NCBI GenBank assembly: GCA_015680685.1
Contig: MNCI01006799.1
Coordinates: 143,585-207,584, forward strand
DNA: 64,000 bases
Source: Gnetum montanum
Lineage: Eukaryota; Streptophyta; Gnetopsida; Gnetales; Gnetaceae
Direction: 5' to 3'
In this document: in pieces, positions 10,936 through 22,339 of the stretch
Layout: the number at the start of each line of letters is the position of its first letter
How positions within the stretch are numbered: position 1 is the stretch's first letter
Notes under the pieces: generated by a model
Told to the model about the DNA's origin: nothing
The model's input: only the letters and a program-made list of their open reading frames with translations
The model's database searches: none
Translations under genes and position numbers: made by a program

Positions 10936-13900
10936 ATGGCACCTAGAAGGTAGAAAAGCATGCTAGGAAGCTGTCATAATTGCTAAGGCCTATCTCCATC
11001 TAGGTCTCATATGTTGCTGCTCTAAGGTAGGCATTTTTACTTATATTTGCTTTTATTGCTTAGCTATTTTCTATGGTTTTCTTGCATTTTTCTTGTAACA
11101 TGTGGGGTCATTTCTTTTCGAATCTACACTAAAAGAGTATGTAAAATGAAATTTTTGATGAAGTCCAACCTCTTATTTTGGCTGCTTCCATGCAAATCTA
11201 TGATCATTTCATTGTTTTAGCCTTAGTAGATTTGATTTTTAAAAATCAAGATTACTGTTTTCATGCTTTTTTTTGTCAAAATTTGGGGGTATGGCCATTT
11301 TCTTAGATCTAAGCCATAGTATTTGTCAAAATTAAATGTCAAAGAAATCCTACCCCATTATTTTGGTGTGCTTTTGAATGGGTATCAATTGTTTCGACTG
11401 TTTTGGCTATGTTAAGTTGGGCTTTAGCTTTTTAGCTTTTTCATAGAAAAAGAGAGCAATGTTGTGTATCTTATTGGTTTTTGGGTTACAAAAAAATTTA
11501 AATTTAATTTTATGGGTTTGTAGCCCTACATTTAAACTTTCTAATGGCTATTTTTATGTTTGATTTGGATTAATAATGATTAAGTTATGGTTGTTTTCCT
11601 AAGGTCATGCAGTTAGGTTTCTATGCTATTTTTAGATTTTCATGTAAATTTATGAATTTTTTCTAAGAAAATGGCAAAGGCTTTGGGTATTTCTTGGTTA
11701 TGGTTGGATGGGCCTTGGCTTCAGCTTTCCAGAAGAGGTGGAATCACTCAAATGGAACTTAAAGTGATTTTTAATGATTTTTTCATTAAGCCTATGTCAA
11801 AAGGAGGTTTGTGCCGTTTTTAGAATCTTTATTTAAATTGAAAAATTTTTCTTGCATAAACAACAAAGGTCTTGAATTTTTTCTAACTATGGGTGTGTAG
11901 GACTCAATTTAAGTTTTCAAATGGTGGTGGAATCACTTCAGTTGGAGCTCAAACGAATTTTTAGCGAAACTTTTACCAACCCTACACTAAAGGGGGTTAA
12001 TGCTTACAACTACAATTTTGGTAATTTTGCCTATGTTCCATGTAGAAAGTGGCTATGTATTTTTATTTGCAATGGTTATGGCTGTAAAGCTTATGATTTC
12101 AAGATTCTTTCCATGGTGAAATCACTAAAATTGGAGCTTGTATGAGTTTTTGATAAATTTTTGGTTATGGCTATCTAAATAAGGTAAAATCATAGTTGTA
12201 GCACATTACCCCTTTTGGGAATGGAAATGATCGATATGTGTAGCTTTTTCTTATTAAAATGTAAAACTTATGTTTTAAATTTGTTTTTTAAGAAAAGCAA
12301 AAGCTTTAATATTTTTAGAAGGCTTATGGCCATATGCTTTTTTAAATTTTAAATTTATGCATAGCTTCAATGCTTTCTTCTAAGTTTATGCGTAGTNGAG
12401 GCTAATTTCACCTCCAACTAGATGTCTTTTTCCAAATTTTCTAAGTATCTCCACTTGGTCATAATGTTTTTGTTTTACTTCATGCAAGGTTTCCTTGAAG
12501 CCCATACTCATTATTGTTGAGTTGGTGGGTATTTTATGCTACATTGGTCATCCCAAGACTAATACACCTCTTAAAATTATGCCTTTGGGAAAGTTATCAC
12601 TATGGTTCTAGCCTAGGACAAGGGAGATCCTTGCCTACATTCAACAAAACTTCAGTGTGATGTTATGGTCACACTTGTTTGCAGATGTGGCTAGGTTTGT
12701 AGTTGTTGCCTTGAGCATTTGGCTTGGTTGCGAAGTTCATCACCAACAAGCCATTAGTAGAAGGAGTGGTAGATGGTATCAATCCACATTACCTAACAGA
12801 GATCTGGATGATGCCAGAGTATAGTTAGTATATTGCTAACAATACTTTGATGGTGGCACATAGAGCCAACACACTTTTCTAGAACCCACCTAGCACTTTG
12901 TATCATTTGTAGGGGTAAGCATGGTTATTGTAATGTTTTTATATTTTTTTCTTGACTACCTTTCCTAACTTCATCAGTTTTACAAACTTCTTGTAGGTAC
13001 AAGGTCAATGATCAAGGCTTGATCATCAATGATCAAATCTTGGCCATGGCTCAAACTACTTTAAACGAATTCACCAAGAGTTCTTAGATAAGAACTATTG
13101 TGTATTAATAGTTAAGAGGGGAATTTTATGCATATGCTTCAAAGTTCAACCTTGTATACAAGAAGTGTAAGGATGATCAGATGATGCACAATTAGTGGAT
13201 AGACTCTAATAACATGGATTAGATCATTGTAGTTGGGACCTCCATTCAAACCACCCCAAAGAAGAAAAGGAAAGGTAAACATAAAGGTTATAGCTTCTAG
13301 TGTTTCATGGTTATAACTCTAAGTGTTCTATTGTTTTGATTGGTTGTTAAAGTTTGCTTATGTTGATGCTAAATTTTGGTTGTTGCTTTGCAAGACGTTC
13401 CACCTTTGTTGATGTCACCATACCACTTTCAAGGGCACATCATGAGGATACCTTCATCCTAAAGTTTGGTGATGTGATACTAGTAGAGTGACTAAGGGGA
13501 TAGATGCTTGGGTATGTTCAAAAAAAAAAAAATCCAACATGTAGGTTTGCTTGATGTATTTATGATACCTATCTCATCCATCCCTACTATGGACATGTTG
13601 CATGTCATCAACTTTTTCAATGAGAAGGTTGGTCATTTCAGCATCATCATCCAGGGTGTGAAGGTTAACATGAATATTGATATGGGCCTCTTTCACGACT
13701 TGTTTGCTGTCCCTAATGATGGGGCAAAGGTTCCAACAAGAATAGTGAAAAAATTAGGTCATCATGACAAAGTTTTGGAATGGCTTGGTGCCAACATGGG
13801 TCACTTTGAAATTTCTATATATGGCTCCACAAACCCTGATGCAAAGGATTCATATCCTTTGTTTAGGTCTTGTGCATTTTCTCAACTATTATTACAAAAG

Positions 13901-16060
13901 AAGGTGATTGGCATTGCACAGGGATGGACCTTTAAGAGGGTCTTGATGGATTGCACTAGGTTCAACTAGGTGGTTGCCTTGGCTATTGGGCTTTAAGAGA
14001 AGATCCTTAGACTCTGTGCAAAAATATTTACAATAATTCATAGGCACTTTGCATTTTTTATAGGTTATTTGAAGAGGTTTGTAGAGTTTTTGGTGGTGCA
14101 TAGGAATGGATGATGGGTTCCCCAATATCCAAGCCAACATTCTAAGCCTTGGACAAAGTACATTTATCTAATGATGCAAACTCAAAACCCATCAAAAGGG
14201 ATGGATGATATGTTATTCATTACCACTAAGGATGTTAATTTCAAGTAGTTTGAGTCTCCTAACAACATAAATGATGAGGAGCCTCTCACATTCCTAATGT
14301 GTCTAGGAGGCCAAACAACTATGTAGGAAGGTTGAAGGGGCTACCAAAAAGAAACTTAAGAGGCCTATGGAGGAAGCATTGTTGGCATTAGATCAACCTA
14401 TCCCAAAGAAGCTTAAGTTTAAGCTTAGACCATTGTAGCAGGTAGTTAGAAGTATGCTTTTTTTAAATTTTTTTATTTCATGTTTTAAATTTTATGGCTA
14501 CTTTATAGTTTCATGTGTTAATCAATTTTTTATGTGCTATGGTTGTAGACAAATGTCAGGCTATGGTAGCCTAAGCTACCGCTGAGGTAGAAAAAAGGTG
14601 TGCAAAAGAGGCACTCCTAAAGCAACCTATGGTTGAAGGGTTTGTCAATGAGGATATAAACAATCTAGATGTCTTGTTTGATGAGGTGGTACTAGGTACA
14701 TCCCCCATCATCATTCCAAAGGAGGGAGAGGAGGAAGAGCCAGGTATGCCCATGCTTGAATACTTTCGTTATATCTTATAGTTTGATTTTGGTTTTCATC
14801 CTAACCATTCGATGATTGTTATGTTTGCAATAGTTCTTAAGCCATCGGTGCAAGCACCTGTCCCTAAGTTTCATGTGAAACCATGGGTGGAGACTCTAGA
14901 CAAGGTGGAGTTCATGTGTGGAATGGCCAAGGACATCATCAAGCGATTGCAATAGGTTGCACCCAAGATAGGTAAAAACTTTGTTTTATGTGCTTTAATT
15001 ATTTGGCCATATTATAGGCTATGCTTGTGTTATGGCTATCTTAGGTTGTACATTATGTTTATGGTTTTATTTCATGCTTGTGTAGTGCCTTTTGTGGAGT
15101 GGAACACTAGCAGAGACATGGAGATTAACTCCTTGCCTAAGCTTCCCTTTGATGTATCTAGTGTACCCTTGAAAGTGTACAAGATTGCTACTAATCTAGC
15201 AATGTCATGCACAAAAGCTTCATGGGAGCTAGAGAGGTCCAATGAATCCCTATGGGAGGAAGTTATGGCCTTAAGGGAAAAGATTCAACGACAGGAGGAA
15301 ACTATTAGAGATCTCTGAGATTGCAAGGCCTTTGTGGAGGCCCATATGACTAACTCAGGGGAGTTGCGGACTAAGAAGATCATGTGGGCCCATTACTAGC
15401 ATGTCATTCAGGACAAAGTAGTAGTCCTATTGGAGATGGCAGAACAATGTATGCAAATGGACCTCATCTCCTAAAAGGTTAAGAATTGGAAAGATCATTG
15501 TGCTTGGGTCCTAGAGCGGTGTAAGAAACAAAAGGCCGATAAGCAACAGTACAAGGCACATTGTCTGGCCAACCTTAAGTGTCTTAAGGAGGAGTTGGGT
15601 GAATAGCGCAAGAGAGAGTTGTTCATCCAAGGGATTTAAGTGAAGAGTGCTTATTAGCTTTTTGAAAGTACTTTCATGGTGGAGCAATCCCCTAGTACTT
15701 GGATTACCACTATTGTAGGGGAAACTTCTATGGCTACTATTACTCGGGAGCCACCTACTTGAATTGTGGTAGATAAGACTAACATTCTTTCTAGCATTGA
15801 TCTTGGGGATGTTGACTAGGTCAACATAATAAAGGATTAGATCCTCCATTATTTGGAGGAAGGCATTCCACATCTACCCCTAGAAGTCATGGAGTTGGAA
15901 TCTCTACAGGTTTGATATATTTTATGTTATAAATCATGGTTTTTTGCTATGGCTTACTAACTAGCTATATGTTGTTGCATTTCAAGCCTTAGGAGACATT
16001 GGTGGCCCTAGTGGTGAGGGTGGGAATGAACCACAACTTCCTCCTCCATATGCCACTTAG
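10936..16060 (+). pseudogene. Spliced-looking antisense gene inside E1 (unknown protein)
   Basis: On the strand opposite to the retroelement there is a run of coding-like blocks bounded by GT...AG sites: exons about 10936-11036 (tentative), 12489-12914, 12997-13274, 13395-14441, 14549-14743, 14834-14971, 15086-15909 and a tentative last exon about 15993-16060. Example junctions are GGG|GTAAGC at 12914, TTGTAG at 12996, AAG|GTAAAC at 13274, CAG|GTATGC at 14743 and TAG|GTAAAA at 14971. Exon 2 is exactly 142 codons with five stops, each explainable by C-to-T change of CAG or CAA. Exon 4 contains a ~150-codon open stretch from 13508. Exon 7 contains a coiled-coil-like segment (ERSNESLWEEVMALREK) and ends with VDKTNILSSIDLG, similar to VDKSKTLASIDLG in element B's antisense gene. 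The protein family is not recognised. A faint likeness to the plant transposon protein family often found in gypsy elements (PF20167-type) is only an impression. Confidence 0.6.
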
Positions 16061-16369
16061 TAGCCTCCATTACCTTAGCTTGTTTGTCTATTTGTTTTTA
16101 TTTTTATGTTGATGTCTATGATTACCCAAGACTATGTTATAGATGATTATTATTTTTTGACATTTTTACCACATAGTGTGGCCATGGCTATGTATGTTGT
16201 GGACATTCTAATTTTAAATTTAAATTTTGGTTTTTTTTGGCTATATATATGCTATAGCAAACATTTTGAACATTGAGAATGGTTATGTTGATGTTTTGGT
16301 TATGACATTAAATGGCTAATCGATGTGGTAATAGGCTAAAGAAAAAGAAGTATAATAATAACCAAGATA

Positions 16370-16600
16370 TTTGCTAGTTTTAGGCCATCGTGGGCACAAG
16401 TTATATTATGTTGCTAATTTAAGGTCATAACGGGCCATATTGCTAGTTTAAAGTCTTAATAGATTGCAATGCCAATTTAGAGTCTTAGCGGATTGTGATT
16501 TTGCCAATTTAAGGCCACAATGGATCATGCTATATGATTATCTTTGCTTGTTTAAAGTCATGACTAGCCATGATGCTAGTTTAATGTCTTAGCAAATAGG
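16370..16600 (-). repeat. AAACTAG-type motif cluster, after protease (E1)
   Basis: About seven units of the form gctagtttaaggcc--gacgggcca / gccaatttagagtcttagcgg occur. They sit between the protease remnant and the 3' end of the antisense gene, exactly where A (43485) and B (56730) carry theirs. Confidence 0.8.
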
Positions 16601-16899
16601 TTATTAAAAAGAAATATATTTATAAGGCTTTTTGATGTTTACAACACAAGTAAAAGTAAAGAAAGGCTATAATAAATAAGTGAAAATGCAAATGAGCTTA
16701 GGCTACATGCATAGGCTATGTGCATAAAGAGTAAAATAAAAATGTATGAAAGAGTATAAAAAATTTTAAAAAAATGTTAGGCTATGTGGTTATTTGGTTA
16801 TAAGGATATGGGATGGAAAGGTTACTTAACTTGTGTAGATTTTTCCTAATCTTTGTGAGATTAAGGAATGAGTAAGGTTTGTTCTACACAAGCTTGTAT
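16601..16899. other. Spacer between motif cluster and protease
   Basis: AT-rich sequence. I see no gene or repeat beyond weak similarity to the spacer at 6840-7000. Confidence 0.3.
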
Positions 16900-17680
16900 T
16901 TGCCATCATCTTCATTAATGATGCTAAAAGAGAGTTCATCTCATAATGAATCCTATTGCTATTCATTGTCATTGTTGGGTTGTTGGACTTCATGGATAGG
17001 AGCTTCTTTTTGAAGCTTCACTTCATACCCTTGATCTATGTTCACATTGTTGATAGCTAAGGGTACCACATTATCACCATGAATGATAATTTCACCTCCC
17101 TCGTAAGGAAGCTAAATTTCTTGATGGATAGATAATTGGGCCAACCAAGGCCTTCTCAAGATAAGGTTGAATGATAGTATCTCTTCTACCATCAAGAAAT
17201 TGACGATTGTGGGGAATTGCTCCACTACTACGAAATCTAACGAGATAGACCCCTTAATGGTAACTCTTAATCTATTAAAGGATTTGAGAGTCGTGGTAGT
17301 TATAAGTTGTATATGCTTAGTTAAGCCCAAGTGCTCAACGATGGTGCATGGGAATACATTAGTTGTGGCCTCAACATCAACATGCTCTCAATGTACTTTA
17401 AACTATTGTATGCATATGGTTATGAATAGAGGGACCATAGTCACTTTGCCATTTTGGGGATTAGCCTTAATTTCACTATTGCAAAATATTAGAGATGTTG
17501 ACCTCTTCTTCCTTGGTGAGGAAGGAATCATCATTGCATGGATGGCTTCCTTGTTAGTAGGGATGTCCTCACTAATGGGAATGAAAGTCAACATTTTGAC
17601 TAGCGTCTCACAATGTGTGGTGGAAGTCATGATTAAATCATACAAGCTTAAAGTTGTATTCTTCTACTTGAGGGATTGCT
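16900..17680 (-). pseudogene. gag-pro: Protease region of E1
   Basis: The minus-strand segment 17645-17403 (MLTFIPISEDIPTNKE...VTMVPLFITI) aligns with MLTSIPISEDLLADE...VTTAPMFITI of element B, and 17330-17112 ends with FNLILRRPWLAQL. The active-site region near 17380-17350 reads VDVEATTNVFP where A and B have VDVDDGAATNVIP, so the catalytic Asp-x-Gly is lost by a short deletion plus substitution. The Arg in LRRPWL is intact here, whereas A and B share a stop at that codon. Confidence 0.8.
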
Positions 17681-18139
17681 TGACTTGTTCCATTGCATTG
17701 AGGAAGTTTTATCATTGGCCATGGGCTTGTTGCCCCGATTGTGCTTTACTTCCTTCATGTGCCTCAAAATGTGAACTTTAGCTTTAGGTTGTGGTTATTG
17801 AGACTTCTCCTCATTGTTCTAGTTATGTGCTTTGGTGTACTCCTATGGCTTGTTGGTTGGAATGAATTGAGCAGAGGAGGTCATGGCTATAGTTGAAATG
17901 GGAGTGGGTTTCGGTGGACCCACTTCCTTTCGCGCCTCCGTCTACTTGTCACCCTTATTGTTAGGCTTTTTCTTATGCTTCATCCTTTGTTTGGATGAAG
18001 TTTTTTGGTTGTCAGCCATTGGTTGTGAGGAAGAGGCAGTAGCATTAGCCATCATAGATGGTTGTTAAGTAGTTGTTTGAGCTATGGCTAGTTGTGTTGT
18101 ATTAGGTTGGGACACCTTGATGAAAAAAGGTTTTCTTAG

Positions 18140-19720
18140 AGGCACTCATGATGGTACTCTTATGATAAAGGAGGATCTTGAGCTATAGGAAGCTAAAGAA
18201 TTCCTTTCATTACAAAAGGGTACTTGAATCATGAATGGTTTTCTTGAAAGTCTTCGATCATCATCAATGTTGAATGCTAAAATAACATAAGGGCTATCAT
18301 TAGCATTCAATGGGTCTTTGTAAACTTCCATCAACTAGTTTTGTGGCCAAACTAGGTTGGAAGCATCTAAGACTAGCTCCCTCTTATCTATCATCCTTTG
18401 TAGGTCATCCTTGAACGCAAGGTAGAAGTTTGTGTCATGACCTAGTAGTTAGTGATAATGGCAGAAATGGTTTAGTTTGAAGTACCTAGGCAGTTGGGGA
18501 TCAACCTTCATTGCTTGAGTGGGATCTTTCGCTATTTCACATAACTGCTCATGTTTCTTTCAAATGGCTTTAGTCATTTTTTTGTGTTGCATGTGCCCAC
18601 TCTTTAATAGTTGGTCTAGTAACTCAAATGGTTTCATAGGTAAGATAGTGTATTTAAACTTGTCCTTTCTTTCAAAGTTAGGTATGGTTATTTTCAATGT
18701 AGTAGACCTAGAGGTTGAGTGTTGGTTATTGCAATCATTAGTGGGAGCCTTGGGTGGGTTGGACCTTGGCCCTTGGCTTATGATCTTTGTTTCTTTAGTC
18801 ATAATTACTATGTTTGTATTGTATTGTTTGTTTTTCTCTTTGTCTCTCCATGTATGTTGATTTTTATATGTTGTGTATGTCGAATTGTGACTGGCCTTTG
18901 CAACATCTTCTATATTTTTAGTTTACAAGAATGCTTGGCTAAGGGACCATGGATCAAGGTAGTAGAATTTTGACTTGACAAAATCATTCTTTATCCTCTT
19001 AAACATGGCTAAAAGATGGGCTTTGTCTATGAGCTTTGGTATTTCATTCAGCAGTCCATTCCACCATTAAATGAATTTCTACATGGGTTCTAGGGATCCT
19101 TGCTTGACATTCATGGGTTGGTTAAGTGTTGTGTCAAGCTTCAAGTTATACTTGAAGTGGTTAACAAACTAGGCAATCAAGTCCTCCAAAGATGGGCTTC
19201 TAGGAATCCTTGCTTAACCTTCATGAGTTGGTTAAGTGTTGTGTCAAGCTTCAAGTTATACTTGAAGTGGTTAACAAACTAGGCAATCAAGGTAGTAGAA
19301 TTTTGACTTGACAAAATCATTCTTTATCCCCTTGAACATGGCTAAAAGATGGGCTTTGTCTATTAGCTTTGGTATTTCATTCAGCAGCCCATTCCACCAT
19401 TAAATGAATTTCTACATGGGTTCTAGGGATCCTTGCTTGACCTTCATGAGTTGGTTAAGTGTTGTGTCAAGCTTCAAGTTATACTTGAAATGGTTAACAA
19501 ACTAGGCAATCAAGTCCTCCAAAGAGAATTTGGATCTCCTAGATAATGCATGGTACCAATCAAGCGCTTTCCTAGTTAAAGACATGGAAAAAATTCTTAT
19601 GATGATATGAGGCCATGGCTATAAAAGTAAGCATTCAGATCAAAAGGTAATAATATGACCATTGGGATCACCTTCTCTATTATATTTGCTAAATTGGAAA
19701 ATAAAGACACTAGGAGGAAG
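18140..19720 (-). pseudogene. gag: Gag of E1
   Basis: Reading leftwards, the capsid-like core lies near 19690-18960 (GDPNGHIITF, KALDWYHAL, FVNHFKYNLK). Then comes an FERKDKFKYTILPMKP segment at 18802-18560 that is collinear with FERKDPTQYTPLPMNP of A, and a zinc-knuckle-like C-H-Y-H...G-H near 18470-18430 whose last Cys is Tyr. Gag forms the virus-like particle of the element. An in-frame-sized internal duplication (18959-19511) and several stops are present. Confidence 0.8.
18959..19511 (-). repeat. Internal duplication in E1 gag, offset about 333 bp
   Basis: A segment starting ggtagtagaattttgacttg occurs at 18959 and again at 19291. The following part (gttggttaagtgttgtgtcaagcttc...aggcaatcaa) occurs three times, ending near 19178, 19290 and 19511. 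The 332-333-base offset equals 111 codons, so the duplication would keep the frame. Confidence 0.9.
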
Positions 19721-20016
19721 TGTCAAGGGTTGCACCACCAACATTGATAATTAAGAAACTTTTGGCAGCCAAGGAGGTTAACAAAGTTCACTAGAAAATC
19801 AATGCTAACTTTGGAAATTCACAGCAACTGCTATAAAAATCTCAAAACCTAAACAATTTCCACTCCATGCTAGGTCTTGAGAGTAGAGGAGGATAGATGG
19901 TAGCATTGATTAAAATGCAGACTCAAAGGTTTTAACTACAAAATGAAGGTTTCAAAATGATAGGCAATGTTGGCAACAATGATAATCAGATTTGGCCACA
20001 GAAATTAGGCAAAGTT

Positions 20017-20032
20017 CCTTCTTCTAGCACCA
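20017..20032 (-). other. Primer binding site of E1
   Basis: On the element strand it reads TGGTGCTAGAAGAAGG, 7 bases inside the 5' LTR. Elements A and B have TGGCACTAGAAGGAGG at the same place. It begins with TGG as required for pairing with a tRNA CCA end. I do not name the tRNA. Confidence 0.75.
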
Positions 20033-20479
20033 AGAAAACTGTTGTGACTAGAAAAATCAATTTTTGGAATGAAGACTGATGGATTTGGTGCACAACAGTC
20101 CTCAACCNTGATGTAGTCAACTCCATGAGCTGGATATCTTGCCACTCCTGATGCTATTAAATATTTAGTGCTACTACTCCAAATCTATGACATTGTTCAC
20201 TATTGGGAGGTGAAAAAAGTGAAAAATTTAGATGCTAGCTTGCTCCATGTTGGGGTTTTGAAATCCTAGAAGTGTTGCATTGACACAAAAAATCCACAGG
20301 TCTTAGGATGATAATGCTTCTACGTGGGGGTTTAAGAAAATGCAAATGTGGAAGATTGCAAGAGCCCTTGAGTGCTTGAGAATGTCCTAAGTGTGGAATT
20401 ATTACTTGGAAAAATGTATGTATGCTCAATGTATTCAAGTTCCAAAAATGTGAAACCTGTAAATGGTGTTTGGGGTTGC

Positions 20480-20487
20480 TTTTTATA
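20480..20487 (-). promoter_or_regulatory. LTR TATA box, E1 5' LTR
   Basis: Element-strand CCTATAAAAAGC at the same LTR position as 497-504. This is the copy that would drive the element's genomic transcript. Confidence 0.6.
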
Positions 20488-20672
20488 GGTTTTGGACCAT
20501 GAATGATGATGCAAAATGGCTGTAATTTGGCTGCACAATGGTTGCAAATTGGCTACCAAATTGCTGCAAATTTCTTCACCTTCCACATTGGGAGATGCAA
20601 TTTCCACATTGGGAAAAAACTTCCATGCTGAGGGGGGGAAGTTTTCAAGCTAAGCTTGCAACCTCCATGTTG

Positions 20673-20792
20673 NNNNNNNNNNNNNNNNNNNNNNNNNNNN
20701 NNNNNNNNNNNNNNNNNNNNNNNNNNNNNNNNNNNNNNNNNNNNNNNNNNNNNNNNNNNNNNNNNNNNNNNNNNNNNNNNNNNNNNNNNNNN
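20673..20792. other. Assembly gap (120 N)
   Basis: A run of N. By alignment with the other LTR the missing bases should be the G-rich run seen at 887-936. Confidence 0.98.
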
Positions 20793-21121
20793 GGTGAGAT
20801 TGACCACTATAGGTGTTTCAGTGTAGAAAAATGTATACCCCTCACAAAATCCATCAAAGTTGCATTTTTGGCATTCCAAATGGCATTTTTGACCCCCACA
20901 CCCCCAAGCCCAAATATAGATACTAGGTGACTTTTTTCACTGGGGAATTTAGCTTTGACCACTTATAAGGCATTGTTTAGCCCTAAAAGCATAAAGTTTG
21001 TGAAATTGTCCACTGTGGATTACAATCTTCACATTTACAATGAATTTTTGCCTCAAGTTTCATGAGGTGAAAGCTACATGATGAAAATTGGCTATAACAT
21101 GAAAATTTTCATGGTGTTTCA

Positions 21122-21329
21122 TCATCCACATTGGGTGGCAATTCATTCATGCAAGAGGAAGTCATTTTAGTAATATGTATTAAGTATGTCTTAAGATAAT
21201 TTTATTATTATTATTATTTTATTTTGAAAGGTGACTTGTTATATTTTTCTTACAATGATTTTATGTGGATCCACTATTTAATAATATATAGTGCACTTAG
21301 CTAAACTAAGTCCCTAGAAATGATGCCAA
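21122..21329 (-). other. Short internal stub and PBS of a minus-strand Athila-like element
   Basis: The minus strand of 21311-21329 reads TTGGCATCATTTCTAGGGA directly after the LTR end ...GCTCATCA. The sister LTR at 33252 is followed by TTGGCACCATTGCCAGGGA, the tRNA-Asp-type PBS usual in Athila elements. Only about 200 bases of AT-rich leader remain before E1 starts, so E1 probably inserted into this element. Confidence 0.6.
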
Positions 21330-22091
21330 TGATGAGCAGTGGATAGTCCCTATGCCCAACTATATGAATCACAAGTGTTCACACGCAATTCGATTGAATT
21401 CCATGGATTTAGTTACCAAAGTTGCTGATATTTCTAAATAGTAAATTGTCTAGTTGTAAATCCCTATCTTCTCAATCCACACTTGTGTTAAATTGTGCAT
21501 ATGGTTAAGTGTGGTTAGGGCATAAGATATTAATTTTTATATTTTTATTATTATTTTTCTCCTATTTGCTAGATGATTGAATGAGGATTTAATGATTAAG
21601 TTAATTAACTAATTAACCATTTATTAATTAACTATCCTAATGTAAAGTATCCTTTTTCACTTGTCATATAGATCCATAAGTTATAATAACACCATTGCGT
21701 TATTGAGTGTATACTACTAGGCGTACCAAGTATCCACTTCTGGGATTACCAAGCATTAATATATTATGCTTGAAGTGGTTGTACTCAAGTGCTCATGGCT
21801 AATAGCATTAATTACTTAAAAACATGAATGTAAATTACATGTGAAGTAAAGTGTTGAAAAATAGAATTAAACTAGTCTAAGTGCTGCAATAGATATAGGA
21901 AATCTTGATTTTCTTGTCGTCCATGTAAATGTATCGAGGTACATGTGCACTCCAATACAATGTTGTACAATCTCATAAATCTATGTTGCGGGCACTTAGA
22001 GGGAAAATATTCTAACTCTCAAAGAAAGAAACTACAAGAATCTAGCTACGGCTAAGATTGATAAGGTGCCATAAATGCAATGGATATGTGC

Positions 22092-22100
22092 ATTTATATA
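22092..22100 (-). promoter_or_regulatory. TATA box of the minus-strand Athila-like LTR
   Basis: Minus-strand TATATAAAT. The sister LTR has TATAAATA at 32516-32523 in the same context (…gcac/gtgctc downstream). Confidence 0.5.
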
Positions 22101-22110
22101 CATAATGACT

Positions 22111-22235
22111 ACATCAATGTTGATGTACCTACATCAGTGTTGATGTACTTGCATCAACATATCCTAGCATGCATCAATGGGGATATGTCAATGTGGCTAT
22201 ATCGATGGACATGCATCGATGTATTACTGATGTTC
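22111..22235. promoter_or_regulatory. Palindromic catcaa/ttgatg repeats upstream of the LTR TATA box
   Basis: Two near-identical palindromes with 7-base arms, ACATCAATGTTGATGT (22111-22126) and ACATCAGTGTTGATGT (22131-22146), are followed by further gcatcaa/catcgatg words up to about 22235. The sister LTR has a similar cluster near 32287-32400. Position just upstream of the TATA box suggests U3 regulatory repeats; that is inference. Confidence 0.45.
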
Positions 22236-22339
22236 ATCATTATTGAAATTAAATTCCATATATACTATCTTACTTCTTTTAAGCTTTTTGATTCTTGAGT
22301 GTGTATCTACTTCTCTTTTTTAGAAGTAATTTTTTGGAG

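Larger units (their letters stand above)
1..21121 (-). mobile_element. E1: giant Tat/Ogre-like Ty3/gypsy LTR retrotransposon, decayed
   Basis: The element reads leftwards: LTR 20040-21121, PBS just inside it, gag about 19720-18140, protease about 17680-16900, a 10-kb spacer, RT to integrase about 6790-3292, PPT at 3042-3056, and an LTR continuing off the window at position 1. The pol domain order RT, RNase H, second (archaeal-type) RNase H, integrase, the non-chromodomain end and the split between protease and RT are known traits of the Tat/Ogre branch. Size above 21 kb also fits Ogre-like elements. The LTR outer end reads TGAAACACC in element sense, the same as elements A and B at 38157 and 50536, so all three belong to one extended family. 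It is broken by many stops and frameshifts. The bases after its right end (tcatc) could be a target duplication, but the left end is outside the window. Confidence 0.88.
20040..21121 (-). repeat. 5' LTR of E1
   Basis: Bounded inside by the PBS and outside by ...gtgtttca. It matches 1-3041 but lacks the 1.75-kb block and about 100 bases near the inner end. It contains a 120-base assembly gap and one single N (20108). The TATA box is at 20480-20487 on the element strand. Confidence 0.82.
21330..22300 (-). repeat. Athila-like LTR, minus orientation
   Basis: The reverse complement is collinear with about 32200-33252: same end (CTCATCA), same phrase GATTCATATAGTTGGGC near the end, a TATAAAT box, and upstream catcaa/ttgatg repeats. 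The outer end is blurred where it meets the LINE remnant. Confidence 0.75.
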
